From Phytophthora colocasiae (taxonomy: Eukaryota > Oomycota > Peronosporomycetes > Peronosporales > Peronosporaceae), in the NCBI GenBank assembly GCA_018806915.1, contig JAGKQI010000033.1, positions 62,001-126,000 of the forward strand: DNA of 64,000 bases. The letters are read 5' to 3'. Shown here in pieces: positions 34,433 to 44,099 of the stretch; position 1 is the stretch's first letter, and every line of letters begins with the position of its first letter. The position numbers were made by a program, and so were the translations under genes. The notes under the pieces are model-generated. The model was not told the DNA's origin. It searched no databases and was given only the letters and a program-made list of their open reading frames with translations.

Positions 34433-35167
34433 GTGTACGTAGGACCGGAGCTGAAAACGACCCAACCTAAAAATCAACATTGCATGACCGCTTTAGCTCA
34501 AGAATCAGGTATGTCTTCAGAAATTCCGCGTCTAAGAGACAGTTCATCGGACTTTCCGAGAGACTGTTCACCGGACTTTCCGAGAGACAATGAACCGCCT
34601 CCGGACGACACAATCCAGTTTCGTCTGAAAGACGGGGAATGTTATGGCTGGTGGGAGGATCACTACCCTGATCCTGCAAAACGTGATGTGGTTATGGTGC
34701 ATAGCGCTGTCAATGATCATCGGACCAAGATTCTCCTGGATACCGGTGCGACTATTAACATCCTGAGTTACGACTTTGCGCGTAAGCTCGGACTCAGGCT
34801 TAAGTCTCACAAACAAACAAGGGTGTCTGGGATGGGAGGAGTTCCGACGTACATTGGTGCCAGTGCTGAAATCAAGCTGACTCTCGGACCGAGAGTGGTT
34901 TACATTGTTGATGTCTAGGTTGCGAATATCGGCGAAGGTATAAACGTGCTATTGGGAATGGGATTCATGTTCGCTGCTGGTCTGAGGATCAGCGTCTGTG
35001 AGGGACTGGTATCTATGCCAGATGAAGTCGTGGTGATGATGTGCAGCTGGGAGCCTGGTGATCACATCGGCAGGAACAGGTCCATCAGACCGAGTGAGGC
35101 TGTACTCCTGAGACCTGGTGAAGAATTCATTGTTCACCGGACAGCAATTCATCATCGGGATCCATGA
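34433..35167 (+). pseudogene. pol: Retropepsin-type aspartic protease fragment
   Basis: The frame carries ILLDTGATINILS, the catalytic DTGA loop of retroviral-type proteases, followed by flap-region residues (RVSGMGG) and the late hydrophobic motif NVLLGMGFM. An in-frame TAG at 34916-34918 interrupts the domain between the two, in a place where related proteins have Trp as I recall, so it may be a TGG-to-TAG change. The fragment follows the zinc knuckles by about 65 bp in a different frame and ends where the antisense gene resumes, near 35160. Confidence 0.85.
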
Positions 35168-37858
35168 TCACCCAGTGAGTACGTTCCCACAGCGCTTGAG
35201 CGTGCTTGCGCATGAGAGATGCGAGTTCTTCAATGTCCGCCTGAACCAAGGGACAGAGGTCTTCACGCCGGTGAAAGTATAGCTCGGTCCGGCGGTTCTG
35301 GTACATGACATCCCAGGGCGATGGCACTTCGTCCAGCAGAGCTTGGTATTTCTTAGAATTCCAGCGTTTCTTCAGGCGTACCAGACTGTGTCTGTGGGGC
35401 TCGAAGTCCGGGAACCCAGGAGTCTGCCCGATGGCCGTCTTAGTGTCACTGGTTGGCTGGACCGGGATACCGTAGTACAGCCACGACGAACAATGTGTGT
35501 CCGGGGCCTCGATCGTCAGCAACTCCTTTGGTGTCAGCAACTTGTACGACTTGGACACCAGACTTGACTTCCGGAGTTTACCAGAAGGTCGCTTGCCCGA
35601 AGAGCTCTTAGGCGACTTGGGGTCTTGAGACTTCTTGTCCTTGGAACTTGACTTGGGCGAACCACCGGACGTCTTGCTCTTGGGACTAGACGTGGAGGTG
35701 CCACCGGACTTCTGACCGCTTGACTTGGACCTAGATGCCTCGTGTACACTATCCCGCTTGGACTTCTTGGTAGGGATTATTGGACCCGAGTCGTCTGAAT
35801 CGCTGGACTCATAGTCCCGTGGACGCTTGTTGCCGGCATGCGAATGATCATCAGACTCATCGTCGTCAGAGTCATCGCTGTTGCTGCTCGACTTTTCATC
35901 GTCAGAGCCACTGTCGCTAGACGCAGATTCTTGTTCACCAGACTCCTTGAAGTCCGGGTCCTTCTGAGGGTCATCCTCTGTGGACTCAGGCTCACTGATA
36001 GGATATGGGACGTGAGCATCCAGCGTCTCCCAGACCGACGGCTCCACATCGTTCTTCTGAAGACGGCGCAGCTCCTCCTCAGCCATCTTGTAATACGTCT
36101 CTGGGACGTACGAAGTCCACGGGGTCTGATCCAGCTTGCGCCAGTACATCATGCTCACTAGCATTTGTACCAAGGGGCGCCCTGTGAACAGGCTGTGGGC
36201 AGGCTTGTCAGTGCGCAGCCACTTCATCGCTGTCTCGTAGGAAATGCCGGCGAGTAGAGCCAAGCGCAAGTCCGGACGAACTTCTTTCCAGACGACTCCA
36301 GCCGGTAACGTGGTATGAACCGCGTCCTTGGATACCGGAGACTTAGCGTTCGCCGGACGCACTGAATCGATACCAGGCGTGTAGTTCTTGGGGCGGTCCT
36401 GAGGAACACAAGCCCGATGTTTCCCAGAAGGTCTGGTAGGCTTGGGTGGCGGAGAACCGGAAGATTTGGTCGACCTGGTGGGTGACCCATACTTGTTCAC
36501 CGGGCCAGTGCCTGACTTCTTGGAGCTGCCGGTATGCTCACCGGAGACCGTCACACCACTGCCCGCACCCGTCAGATCCAGCACTTTGGTCGATTTCTTG
36601 GCCGCTGCTGCTTGATCGGACCGATGTTTAGCCAGACGCTTGGAGAAGTCAGGGATTTCCGCCTTGCGCTGATCCATCGCAGTCACGTTGATGATAGTGT
36701 CCCAGTCTCCAGGCGGCGCCTTGCCCTCTTGGAAGTTCACCAGAAGCACCCGAAGACGCACCCAACTGCCGTTCAACTCCCCGTGTTCAAACAGGTACTC
36801 CAGAAAACCCCAGGAGTCTGTGGCCGTGGTCGTGGGGCGAGACTTCAGCAACCGGACCTCCGCTTGAGAGTCCTCCAGGCGTTCTTCCAAGGCCGACTTC
36901 TCGGCCTCCAGGGCATCTATCTGATCCTGATAGTGCGACGCGAGGTTCTTGGACTCCGCGTTCACACGATCTTCGATCTCACCGGCAGTACGCCGGGCGT
37001 CCAGCACCTCATGACGCCAATACTGACAGTTGAAGACCCACTGGCGCTTGAGATCCTCGGACTCGTTCTGGATAGCGGCCGTGTCCACCAGAGATGCACT
37101 GCCCTGGGACTCTACTTGGAGTCGAAGCCGACGGTGGGCGCCAGCCATCTGCTTCAGGTAACCAGACGTCTTGTACACCCGCTCGGCAAGACGCTGATGA
37201 GGGAGGTGCAGAAGAATTGAAGCCAACTCCCGATGGACATCGACAGACCCCATGTGCGCTTCAAGGTTCTGGCGGTCACGGCTATCCACGTGAGGAACGA
37301 GCATCTGACTTTCAGTGAAGTCAGGGATAACACGCTCAAGTTCCGAGATATCGGCCGGCGTAAATCCCTCGAGGCCCACCAAAACGCCTGGTCCCCCGTA
37401 GATATTCGCGATGTGGTTACCCACACGGAAATTCTCGGCGAGCGCCGGAACGCCAACCAAGAATGGTTGCCCTCCGGCCGTGGCTCAGGATCCACCCAGT
37501 TAGAAGGGACGTCAGACTTCTCTTCGTCCAACGGCTGTTGTCCAGGGCCGAACAGATCGTCCACCTCGGTGGTGGAGAGGATGTGTGGCCCTCTGGGGAA
37601 CAGGGCTGCGACGCCAGAAGAAAGACTCGCAGAAGCAGAAGCCATAGATGTGTCCGGCATGTTCACGTGCCCATCGCCGTCAGCAGCATCAACGCCCTGC
37701 TTCGGAGCGGCGGACGCGCTCGACTGTGAGGCTGGGGCGCTAGAGCTGCCTCCAGATGACGCGGCATTGCCGCCGTTATCACCTCGCGATGCCGTGGATG
37801 CCGAAGCGGGCCCAGTGCCCGAGGCGTTGCCACTAGTAGGAGCCAATGGAGAACCCAT
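35127..37858 (-). pseudogene. Long antisense gene inside the gypsy element, one frameshift
   Basis: ATG at 37858 in a good context (ACCATGG). It opens an Ala/Ser/Gly-rich N-terminal part of about 130 codons, then shifts one frame near 37465-37490 and continues as about 777 codons to 35127. The body has a likely coiled coil (around EIEDRVNAESKNLASHYQDQ onward), a proline/serine-rich middle, an acidic Ser/Asp block, a Lys/Ser block and a C-terminal region rich in aromatic and charged residues. I recognise no enzyme domain. It is transcribed, if at all, opposite to gag-pol, between protease and 3' LTR. Antisense ORFs in this position are known in some plant gypsy families; whether this is homologous is unknown. 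Confidence 0.7.
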
Positions 37859-38088
37859 GGTTGCTGGATCTTCTTCTGACTTGTGTGTCAGAAAGGAAAT
37901 TGGGATGTGGCCGTTTGTGGGATACGACAGTTGGCTATTTCTGAGTCTGATGGAATCAGACTGAGCGACAGGACACCAGAGACTCAAGTTTTGAGAGCGT
38001 TACAGCTACACTATGTTCACGGGACCTCTGACGTACTGTCCTGGCCATGATGCTCAGTTTAGAGAAAGTTCCGCACTGACGAATTATG

Positions 38089-38103
38089 ACCAGGAGGGGC
38101 GGT
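38089..38103 (+). other. Polypurine tract before the 3' LTR
   Basis: ACCAGGAGGGGCGGT lies directly against the 3' LTR start TGACACG. The same 15 bases precede the 3' LTR of the gag-only element on the other strand (56543-56557). Confidence 0.85.
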
Positions 38104-38908
38104 TGACACGTTGCTAATTACGATTTTTCGAGTGGATATGGACGTTACGCTGTGATGTGATTGGATGTATACTGGGTTGTGGGAGAAAGGGAGATGTGGG
38201 ACGAGATTATGTCCCGTGCGACAATGATGGATCTGTGGAAGAAATATATATATTAACCTTCACCTGTACTGCAAAGGGGCCCGAGAGATCAGAAGTGTTC
38301 CTCGGAAAAGTGCACAAACTCCGAGAGACAATAACACTCAGTCTGATCACCGGACTTTCCCCGACGATGAGTGCCTAAAGGTTGGCAGAAAGTCTCTCAG
38401 AAGAATGTATCTCTGAGAGACCTCATCCCGTTGCCGTCCTGTGTGACGATGATGGTTCAAGGAATACAGTTATACCCACAAGATACCAAGTATCGCGCAC
38501 CGGACGTAGCGCACCCCGCGCATATCCCAACTGGACTTCGTGCGTTGTAGCATACGTGCTCCGTACCCTGAAAACACTCATGGATTTCTGGTATCACGCA
38601 TGGAAACTCTGATATCACACCATGAAGTCTGACGTACATGAGTCCGACGTACATGAAGTCCGACGTACATGAGTCCGACGTACATGAGTCTGACGAACAT
38701 GATTCTGGTAAGGGAAATGGTCAATTAAGAGCCGCTTGCCAATTAAGAGCCATCTTCCATTTTGACCTATCATGCAGTGTTTTCGAGCTTTACCACCTCT
38801 TATTCGCTAATACGTCATAAGTACGAATACCTGCACATTTCCATTAAAAATTTTTGGCGGGAAACCCTTAACGTTTTAGCGCCACAACCATTCAATCCGT
38901 CAATTACC

Positions 38909-40345
38909 ATGACGAAGACTAAAGGACGCCCGGACTATAAGACTGAGCTAAAGATCGATGTCGTTGCACGAATTCTAGGAGGCGAGGCAGTTGCAGCAGT
39001 TTCGGCCTCTTCAGGAGTCCCAGAGAGAAGAATTCGCGTGTGGAAGAATAAATCCAAGCAAGGGAAGTCGCTGAAGCCGGCTCGCCCAGGGAAAAAGCCA
39101 CTTCTACCACCAGAGGCAGAACAGCACATATATGATTGGGTGGTCGGGCGTCAGCTCGTCGGGTATCCTGTTGACCTGGTGGGCATTTTGAGGAAGGCGA
39201 AGGAGATTTCTTTGCTTGTGTGTGGCACGAGCGTCGGCGGTGGATGGTACCGCCGTTTCTTGGAGCGACATCCGTCGCTAACACCGAGGATTGCTCAAGC
39301 GCTATCTCTGAAGCGTAATTGCGTTGTGCAGGAAGATCTAACTACGCTATTCAATACGATAGCCAAGTTGGTGATCGAGCACCGCTTGGACAGCTCACGG
39401 GTGTTCAATATGGACGAGACAGCTTTTCAGACTCGGAAGAAAAGCAAAAAGGTGATTGCAGTACGTGGTTCCTCCAATATTTGTACAGATCCATCCGTCA
39501 ACTTTCATCTCTCTATCGTTGCGTGTGGAAGTGCTGCCGGGTTCGTGGTGCCACCCGCATTTATCCTGCCGGGTAAGACAGTCCAGTGGGATATTCTGGA
39601 AGCTTGTGAGATTTCGGGGGCGTCTATTACAACGTCGCCGTCAGGGTTTATCAACGCGTTCCTGTTCCAGGAATGGCTACAGTTTTTTGCTGACTCTGTT
39701 CCTAGTAGCGTGCAGCGACCGATACTGCTAGTTCTAGACGGTTGCGCGTCGCACTATTCTGTCGATGTGATAGATGCAGCTACAAGTCTGGGCATCTTGC
39801 TGGTGCTGCTACCGCCTAATGCTACTCATCTGCTGCAACCATTGGACGTCACTGTGTTCGCGACACTAAAGGAAAAACTGTGTAACCTCATTAACGAGGT
39901 CGTTGAGGAAGATGACGAAGGCTGCTATTCTATCGACAAGGTCACGGCTATCAGGTTGGCTAGTATGGCGTGGAAGAGTGCCAAGATTGGCCGTAACATC
40001 AAAGTTGGGTGCAAGACGTGTGGAATATTTCCAGTGTCGCTTGTTAGTATGACCGATCGTCTACAAGTCTACAACAGAAATGGCACTCCGCGCCATGTTC
40101 ACCTCGCGTCGTGGCTGCACGCAAAGCCAGTTGTAGAAGCTGATGTGCTTACATTGCCTTCACCACCAAAGAAGGCGAGGAAGCGCAAACGAGTATCTGT
40201 GGGAGGACGTTGGCTAACCCATGAAGTCCTGCAAGAACTTACAGTCAACCAAGGTAACAGGAAAGAGAAAGGAAAAAGAAAACGCAAGATGGCTGCAACC
40301 GCACCTGCCCAGACGCACGAGGTCATACTGTCAGTCGTTGTCTAA
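38909..40345 (+). CDS. Pogo/Tigger-like transposase (DDE_1 family), intact
   Basis: 478 codons from ATG at 38909 (context TACCATGAC); an upstream in-frame ATG at 38762 would add 49 residues that look like leader. Residues 1-60 look like a helix-turn-helix of the psq/CENP-B type and about 65-135 like a second Tc5-type DNA-binding domain. The DDE_1 catalytic core follows with D169 (FNMDETAF), D277 (LVLDGCASHYS) and D313 (LLQPLD), a DD35D spacing. A basic KKARKRKRK near residue 421 may be a nuclear signal. No stop or frameshift breaks it, so it could encode active protein that cuts and pastes the surrounding element. Confidence 0.93.
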   Translation: MTKTKGRPDYKTELKIDVVARILGGEAVAAVSASSGVPERRIRVWKNKSKQGKSLKPARPGKKPLLPPEAEQHIYDWVVGRQLVGYPVDLVGILRKAKEISLLVCGTSVGGGWYRRFLERHPSLTPRIAQALSLKRNCVVQEDLTTLFNTIAKLVIEHRLDSSRVFNMDETAFQTRKKSKKVIAVRGSSNICTDPSVNFHLSIVACGSAAGFVVPPAFILPGKTVQWDILEACEISGASITTSPSGFINAFLFQEWLQFFADSVPSSVQRPILLVLDGCASHYSVDVIDAATSLGILLVLLPPNATHLLQPLDVTVFATLKEKLCNLINEVVEEDDEGCYSIDKVTAIRLASMAWKSAKIGRNIKVGCKTCGIFPVSLVSMTDRLQVYNRNGTPRHVHLASWLHAKPVVEADVLTLPSPPKKARKRKRVSVGGRWLTHEVLQELTVNQGNRKEKGKRKRKMAATAPAQTHEVILSVVV

Positions 40346-40427
40346 GGAAATTAAAACATGTTAGTTTGAGTCTGTGGATTTTATTTAAGAAACTGCAACG
40401 CTTACCATTGTAGTGCGGAGAATTAAC

Positions 40428-40516
40428 GGCAACGATCGGACTCGAACCCGCGACAACCCTGCTCCCCGAAGGGCCCTCAATAAACCGGCCGTCTTAACGG
40501 CTCGAGCTGTCAGCAC
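40428..40516 (-). other. tRNA-like sequence with A-box and B-box, possibly a SINE remnant
   Basis: On the minus strand a good B box (GGGTTCGAGTCCG) lies downstream of an A-box-like GCTCGAGCCGTTAAGACGG, with a GC-rich insert between them like the long variable arm of Leu/Ser tRNAs. The acceptor ends do not pair and the anticodon arm is irregular, so it is not a working tRNA gene. It sits between the transposase stop and the 3' inverted repeat of the pogo element, so it either inserted there or was captured. Confidence 0.45.
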
Positions 40517-42145
40517 TTGAAGTATAGCAGTGATTCAAATCGGCCTTCACCTACAGTAATGTATATACTGGTATATTTTATATAAGATACTGAATATTAA
40601 AAGATGGAGTAGCCCTATACCTCCAGCTGGCAAATTTTCGGGACGCGTTCTTCTTAGTGAAAGCAAGGTAAAAAGCGGCTCTTAATTGGCAAGACCGGCA
40701 AATTTGTGGGCTCCACAGCAACGCGTGCCTTGGTCGCGGTTTCATTCACTCGCAGATGTAATAATCTTCAAAAAATCGTGGAGAGAATGCACTTTCTAGA
40801 ACTGTGTTGCTTTTTACCCCTTTCAAAGTGGTTGCCGAGGAATGATCGAGAGCTTGCACCGATTCTGACACGGCTCTTAATTGACCATTTCCCTTAACAC
40901 AAGTCTGATGTGTCCGGCTTATATAAGCAATATTTCAGACATTGCCAGTTTCCGATGAACAGACTCCCACGTACAAGACTCCGATGATCAGACCCAAGTG
41001 TCATGACTCTGGTATTACGACTCTGATGTACATGATTCCGGAGTACATGGTTCCGATGATCATGTCTCCGACGTACATGATTCCAGACCCTGATGAACAG
41101 GATACCAGACTCTGACACTCTGAAGTCCACCCCCATACTGAAACCAAGTGTACCCAACACGACCTCACGCAATCAAGTGAAACGCAACCTGCTCATCCCT
41201 GTAATGACATCATTAAGTGTCGACTCGACAAGATCCGCTGTACCGACTACCATAGTGAGCCCAAGTGAAAGTTCCTGAGTTATACTGAGACCAAGTGTAT
41301 ATGAGAATATGGAAGATAGAAGACAGAGAGATACGAGATATGTAACCAGAGTTCAATTTATCTTGTCACGAACAAGTCTATCTGCCTGCTGCTTCTTGTA
41401 AGTATTAGGCCACAACAAAGCTTTGAGTTGTGTAATCTCTCACCTATCAAGCCCCTTTAGGTGGAGATCAGCGTAACGAAGAGACCTGAGAGGACCCACC
41501 TATTCCATTTACTAGTTGGGTCGTTTGTTTTGTCTCTAGCGGTAGCCCATTTCATATTGTACGTTTGGACAGGTTTTGGGAGCTAGACAGTCGCTCTCAA
41601 GACGCTCGGTAGACTGTTATATAACTGATAGTATTGGTTTATTTTTTCCCTCTATATATTAGAGGGTGGTGCGCGAAAGTTACGGGAATACCAGACAGAC
41701 CAGGTGTCTGGTGAACATTTCCCTAGTTGACCTGGAGAACTAGCCCACTGCTCAAGGGCCAGGAAAGAATAAGAGCAGCTATATATTTGTATATCGGAAC
41801 TCTATATTGCGGTTATCTCGGAAGTCTAGTGACAGGACTTCCCATTGTATTAATCTCTCTTTTGCCTTCAGAAATCTCTGGTGTACACAAGTGTTCACCG
41901 GAAAACGTTCGACTCTCAAGCGCTCCTGTGAGGACCAGAAGGACATCCGACGGTCTACGCAAGGAACCCAATACTCTCACGACCCCGGCGAGGGTCTCAT
42001 TACCAAGACAACGAACCTACGAGGACAGCACAAGGTAACACACGCCCACCTTGCTGTGCGACTCTGGTATCACTACCGGTAGTCACACTTCCAGGTTCAC
42101 TGTACGCCCCTGCACCGCGGTAAAAGTTGCACCGACTTCGCGACA

Positions 42146-42564
42146 CAATGCTACAACGTACACGAAGATCTTGAGATATGCGCGGCGTCCGGCGCGCGAT
42201 ACTTGGCTTCTGCGGGTAAGTATTGTAGATCCTTGAACCATCAATCGTCGCGCTGGACGGTAACGGGTGAGGTCTCTCAGAGATACGTTCTTCTGAGAGA
42301 CTTTCCGCCAGAAATTAGGCACTCATCGTTGGGGAAAGTCCGTTCACCAGACAGAGTGTATTTAGTTGTGCTCACTCTGAAGTACACTTCTGGTCCTTTG
42401 GGCCCCTTTACAGTCAGGCGAAGGTTTTTTCCACAATCTTCCACGGATGTCACACGGGTGCGGCCGCGTCCCAAACCCCTCTCTCTCATAACCCATAATA
42501 AAACCAGTTGCATCGTAACGTAATATCCACCTGTGGCTCGAAAATCGGAAATAGCATCATGTCA
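42146..42564 (-). mobile_element. Old LTR, right part
   Basis: Begins with CAATGCTACAACGTAC, matching 56110 onward in the intact related LTR, and ends CATCATGTCA like the ends at 56542 and 62677. With 25967-27042 it forms one LTR in minus orientation, split by the + strand gypsy element. Divergence from the younger LTRs is obvious near the end. Confidence 0.88.
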
Positions 42565-43206
42565 AAACCATGCCAAACCACGCCAAACCACGCCAAACCA
42601 CGCCAGATAATACATATACATACACATACACTTACACTTACACACGACCGTGTCCACACACAACATCACACCACACACCCACACAGGTCGTGCCGACCGA
42701 CTCGAACTACAGCATGCATTGGACACATACATCTACTTGCATCAGTTTCCTGGATCACCGAGTGTGCCTCGTATGGTGTGGTATGGTGTGGGGTGGGTAT
42801 CTGTCCAGCGTCCTAGCGACGTGTCTTCGATGGATCGGTGTCCTGGTGGATATAGCTCTGGCGCAACCGACGCATCGGCCATTCTGTCGCGGACATCGCG
42901 GTCTGTATTCCACTTATAACCTCAGCGCTTGAAGACACCGCGGAATCAGGAGGGTCTATCTAGCCTCGTGTCGGCGCATTAGTGTCGTACTTAAGCGGAG
43001 CGCTTCCTGGGCGTGTGTGGAGGTGTCCATGGTGTCCATGTTTCCTGGGCGGGTATGTGCGTGTGTCCTGACCCATGTTCCGGCCGGGTGTGGCTGTGCA
43101 AGCCGTTGGGCGCTGGAACGAGCAAGCAGGTACTGTAGGTAGGTGGGAGTGGTAAAAAGTTTGGTGGCGTAAAAAGTGTTTGTTTGGTAAAAAGTGGACA
43201 CTGGAG
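42565..43206 (-). repeat. Inverted, partly divergent tRNA-array unit fragment
   Basis: Reads as an array unit on the minus strand, from the last bases of a tRNA-Ala (CTCCAGTGTCC) through the spacer to the GGCGTGGTTTG repeat just upstream of the next tRNA, where it meets the old LTR at 42564. It differs from array units by an insertion of roughly 100 bp around 42972-43100 containing a repeated TCCTGGGCG motif, and by extra GGCGTGGTTT copies. At 43206 it stops against a hAT-like terminus. Confidence 0.9.
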
Positions 43207-43429
43207 TAGTGTTGGACTTTTCTGGCTTTTTTTTTCTTAGTGGCTTAATAGAAAACCACAGGAAACGCCACTAATATAGCCCGTTAAGTTAAGCTTTTCC
43301 GTGGTTACTTTGATTTGTAGCCCAAGCTTTAAGTGACTGATTTTAATCCCTCCGCTACTGTCCAAGAGTGTCTGGGAAGGATAGTGCCAAGGTGAGGACG
43401 CCTTTCTGGTCTAGCTCGCAACGAGTTTA

Positions 43430-43741
43430 TTGATCTCAAAGGCCCAGCGGATGAATTCGGCAGGTGCTGGCACGTGTAACGCTTACTTCAGAGCGAAACC
43501 AGTTGACACTTCAAGCAGTGATGCCTCCACCACATTATTAAGTCTGCTTGGGTCCTCACTGCACCCGTCACCGCGTACGAGTATAGACGAGAGTGTTCAC
43601 AACCCTCCACAGGTCGTTTATCCCACACAAGGATCAAGTGCAGCAGCCAATTCGCTATCGCTGACAGCTGCAGCTACTGGAAAGAGAACCTATCCTGCCA
43701 AGCAAGGACCACCTCAAACGACAGGGGCTGTACCGCTAGTT
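43430..43741 (+). CDS. Unidentified Ser/Thr/Pro-rich ORF with a splice-donor-like end
   Basis: About 104 codons ending in a consensus donor, GTAAGT, at 43742. It is rich in Ser, Pro and Thr, with no recognised domain. It could be a first exon of the hAT-like gene or of something older. There are no partner exons I can place with confidence. Confidence 0.25.
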
Positions 43742-43769
43742 GGTAAGTGTAGATAGTCTCTCAACAAAA

Positions 43770-44075
43770 CTAAACAAGGGACCATTGTCCGCCAAAAAGC
43801 TTCAGGAGTTCAATTTCAAACACTTTTCGCGCTTCTTGCTGCAGTGCATCACCAAATAAATCTTCTGTTCGTCGCTGGCGTTTCGGACGATCCTGAAATC
43901 CTGTGGTAACGTCACTCCGTTGCGTGGTAATAAGTGGCTCCAGTGGTGGAACCACCTGCTGTCTCTGCGTAGAATGTACCTCCGTTTTCACGACTTGGAG
44001 GCGAAATAGGTATGCTTTATAGTGCTCACACTTATCTAGATGTGATTTGTAGTTCACACTGAACGAGCGTTCCAA
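43770..44075 (-). pseudogene. Possible BED-type zinc-finger fragment, opposite strand
   Basis: A 101-codon minus-strand frame with YKSHLDKCEHYKAY, which looks like the second half of a BED zinc finger as found at the N-terminus of hAT transposases, followed by a basic region (RPKRQRR). The upstream Cys pair is unclear. It lies opposite in orientation to the transposase body at 44100-45268, so either the element is internally inverted or this is a separate relic. Confidence 0.3.
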
Positions 44076-44099
44076 GCTGCGCGTAAAATGCCAGTGCTC

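Larger units (their letters stand above)
38711..40894 (+). mobile_element. Pogo/Tigger-like DNA transposon, 2184 bp, structurally complete
   Basis: Perfect 23-bp terminal inverted repeats (38711-38733 and 40872-40894, starting AGGGAAATGGTCAATTAAG) are flanked by TA on both sides (38709-38710 and 40895-40896). The other LTR of the host element gives the empty site, GATTCTGGTAACACAAG, with a single TA. A subterminal repeat CAATTAAGAGCC recurs at 38740-38751 and, inverted, at 40677-40688. One intact transposase gene lies inside. TA target sites are typical of Tc1/mariner/pogo elements. Confidence 0.95.
27043..42145 (+). mobile_element. Ty3/gypsy LTR retrotransposon, dual-RNase H and chromodomain type, internally rearranged
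   Basis: A complete LTR-to-LTR element of about 15.1 kb, including a 2.2-kb DNA transposon in the 3' LTR. Ends are TG...CA, flanked by CAAT on both sides (27039-27042 and 42146-42149). The LTRs differ by only a few small changes once the insertion is removed, which implies a recent insertion. Order: LTR, primer-binding site, gag, deletion junction, RNase H remnant, archaeal-type RNase H, integrase, chromodomain, antisense gene fragments flanking a zinc-knuckle/protease segment, polypurine tract, LTR. Reverse transcriptase is absent and integrase is frameshifted, so the copy cannot move on its own. Confidence 0.93.
38104..42145 (+). repeat. 3' LTR of the gypsy element, interrupted by a DNA transposon
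   Basis: Same sequence as the 5' LTR except for an insertion at 38711-40896 and a few small differences. Without the insertion it is 1856 bp against 1853 bp. It ends GCGACA, followed by the target duplication CAAT. Confidence 0.95.

Noticed and set aside
36534..37964. Long + strand ORFs opposite the antisense gene
   Set aside because: Their composition mirrors the minus-strand frame, which has the better start context, coiled coil and low-complexity pattern expected of a real protein.
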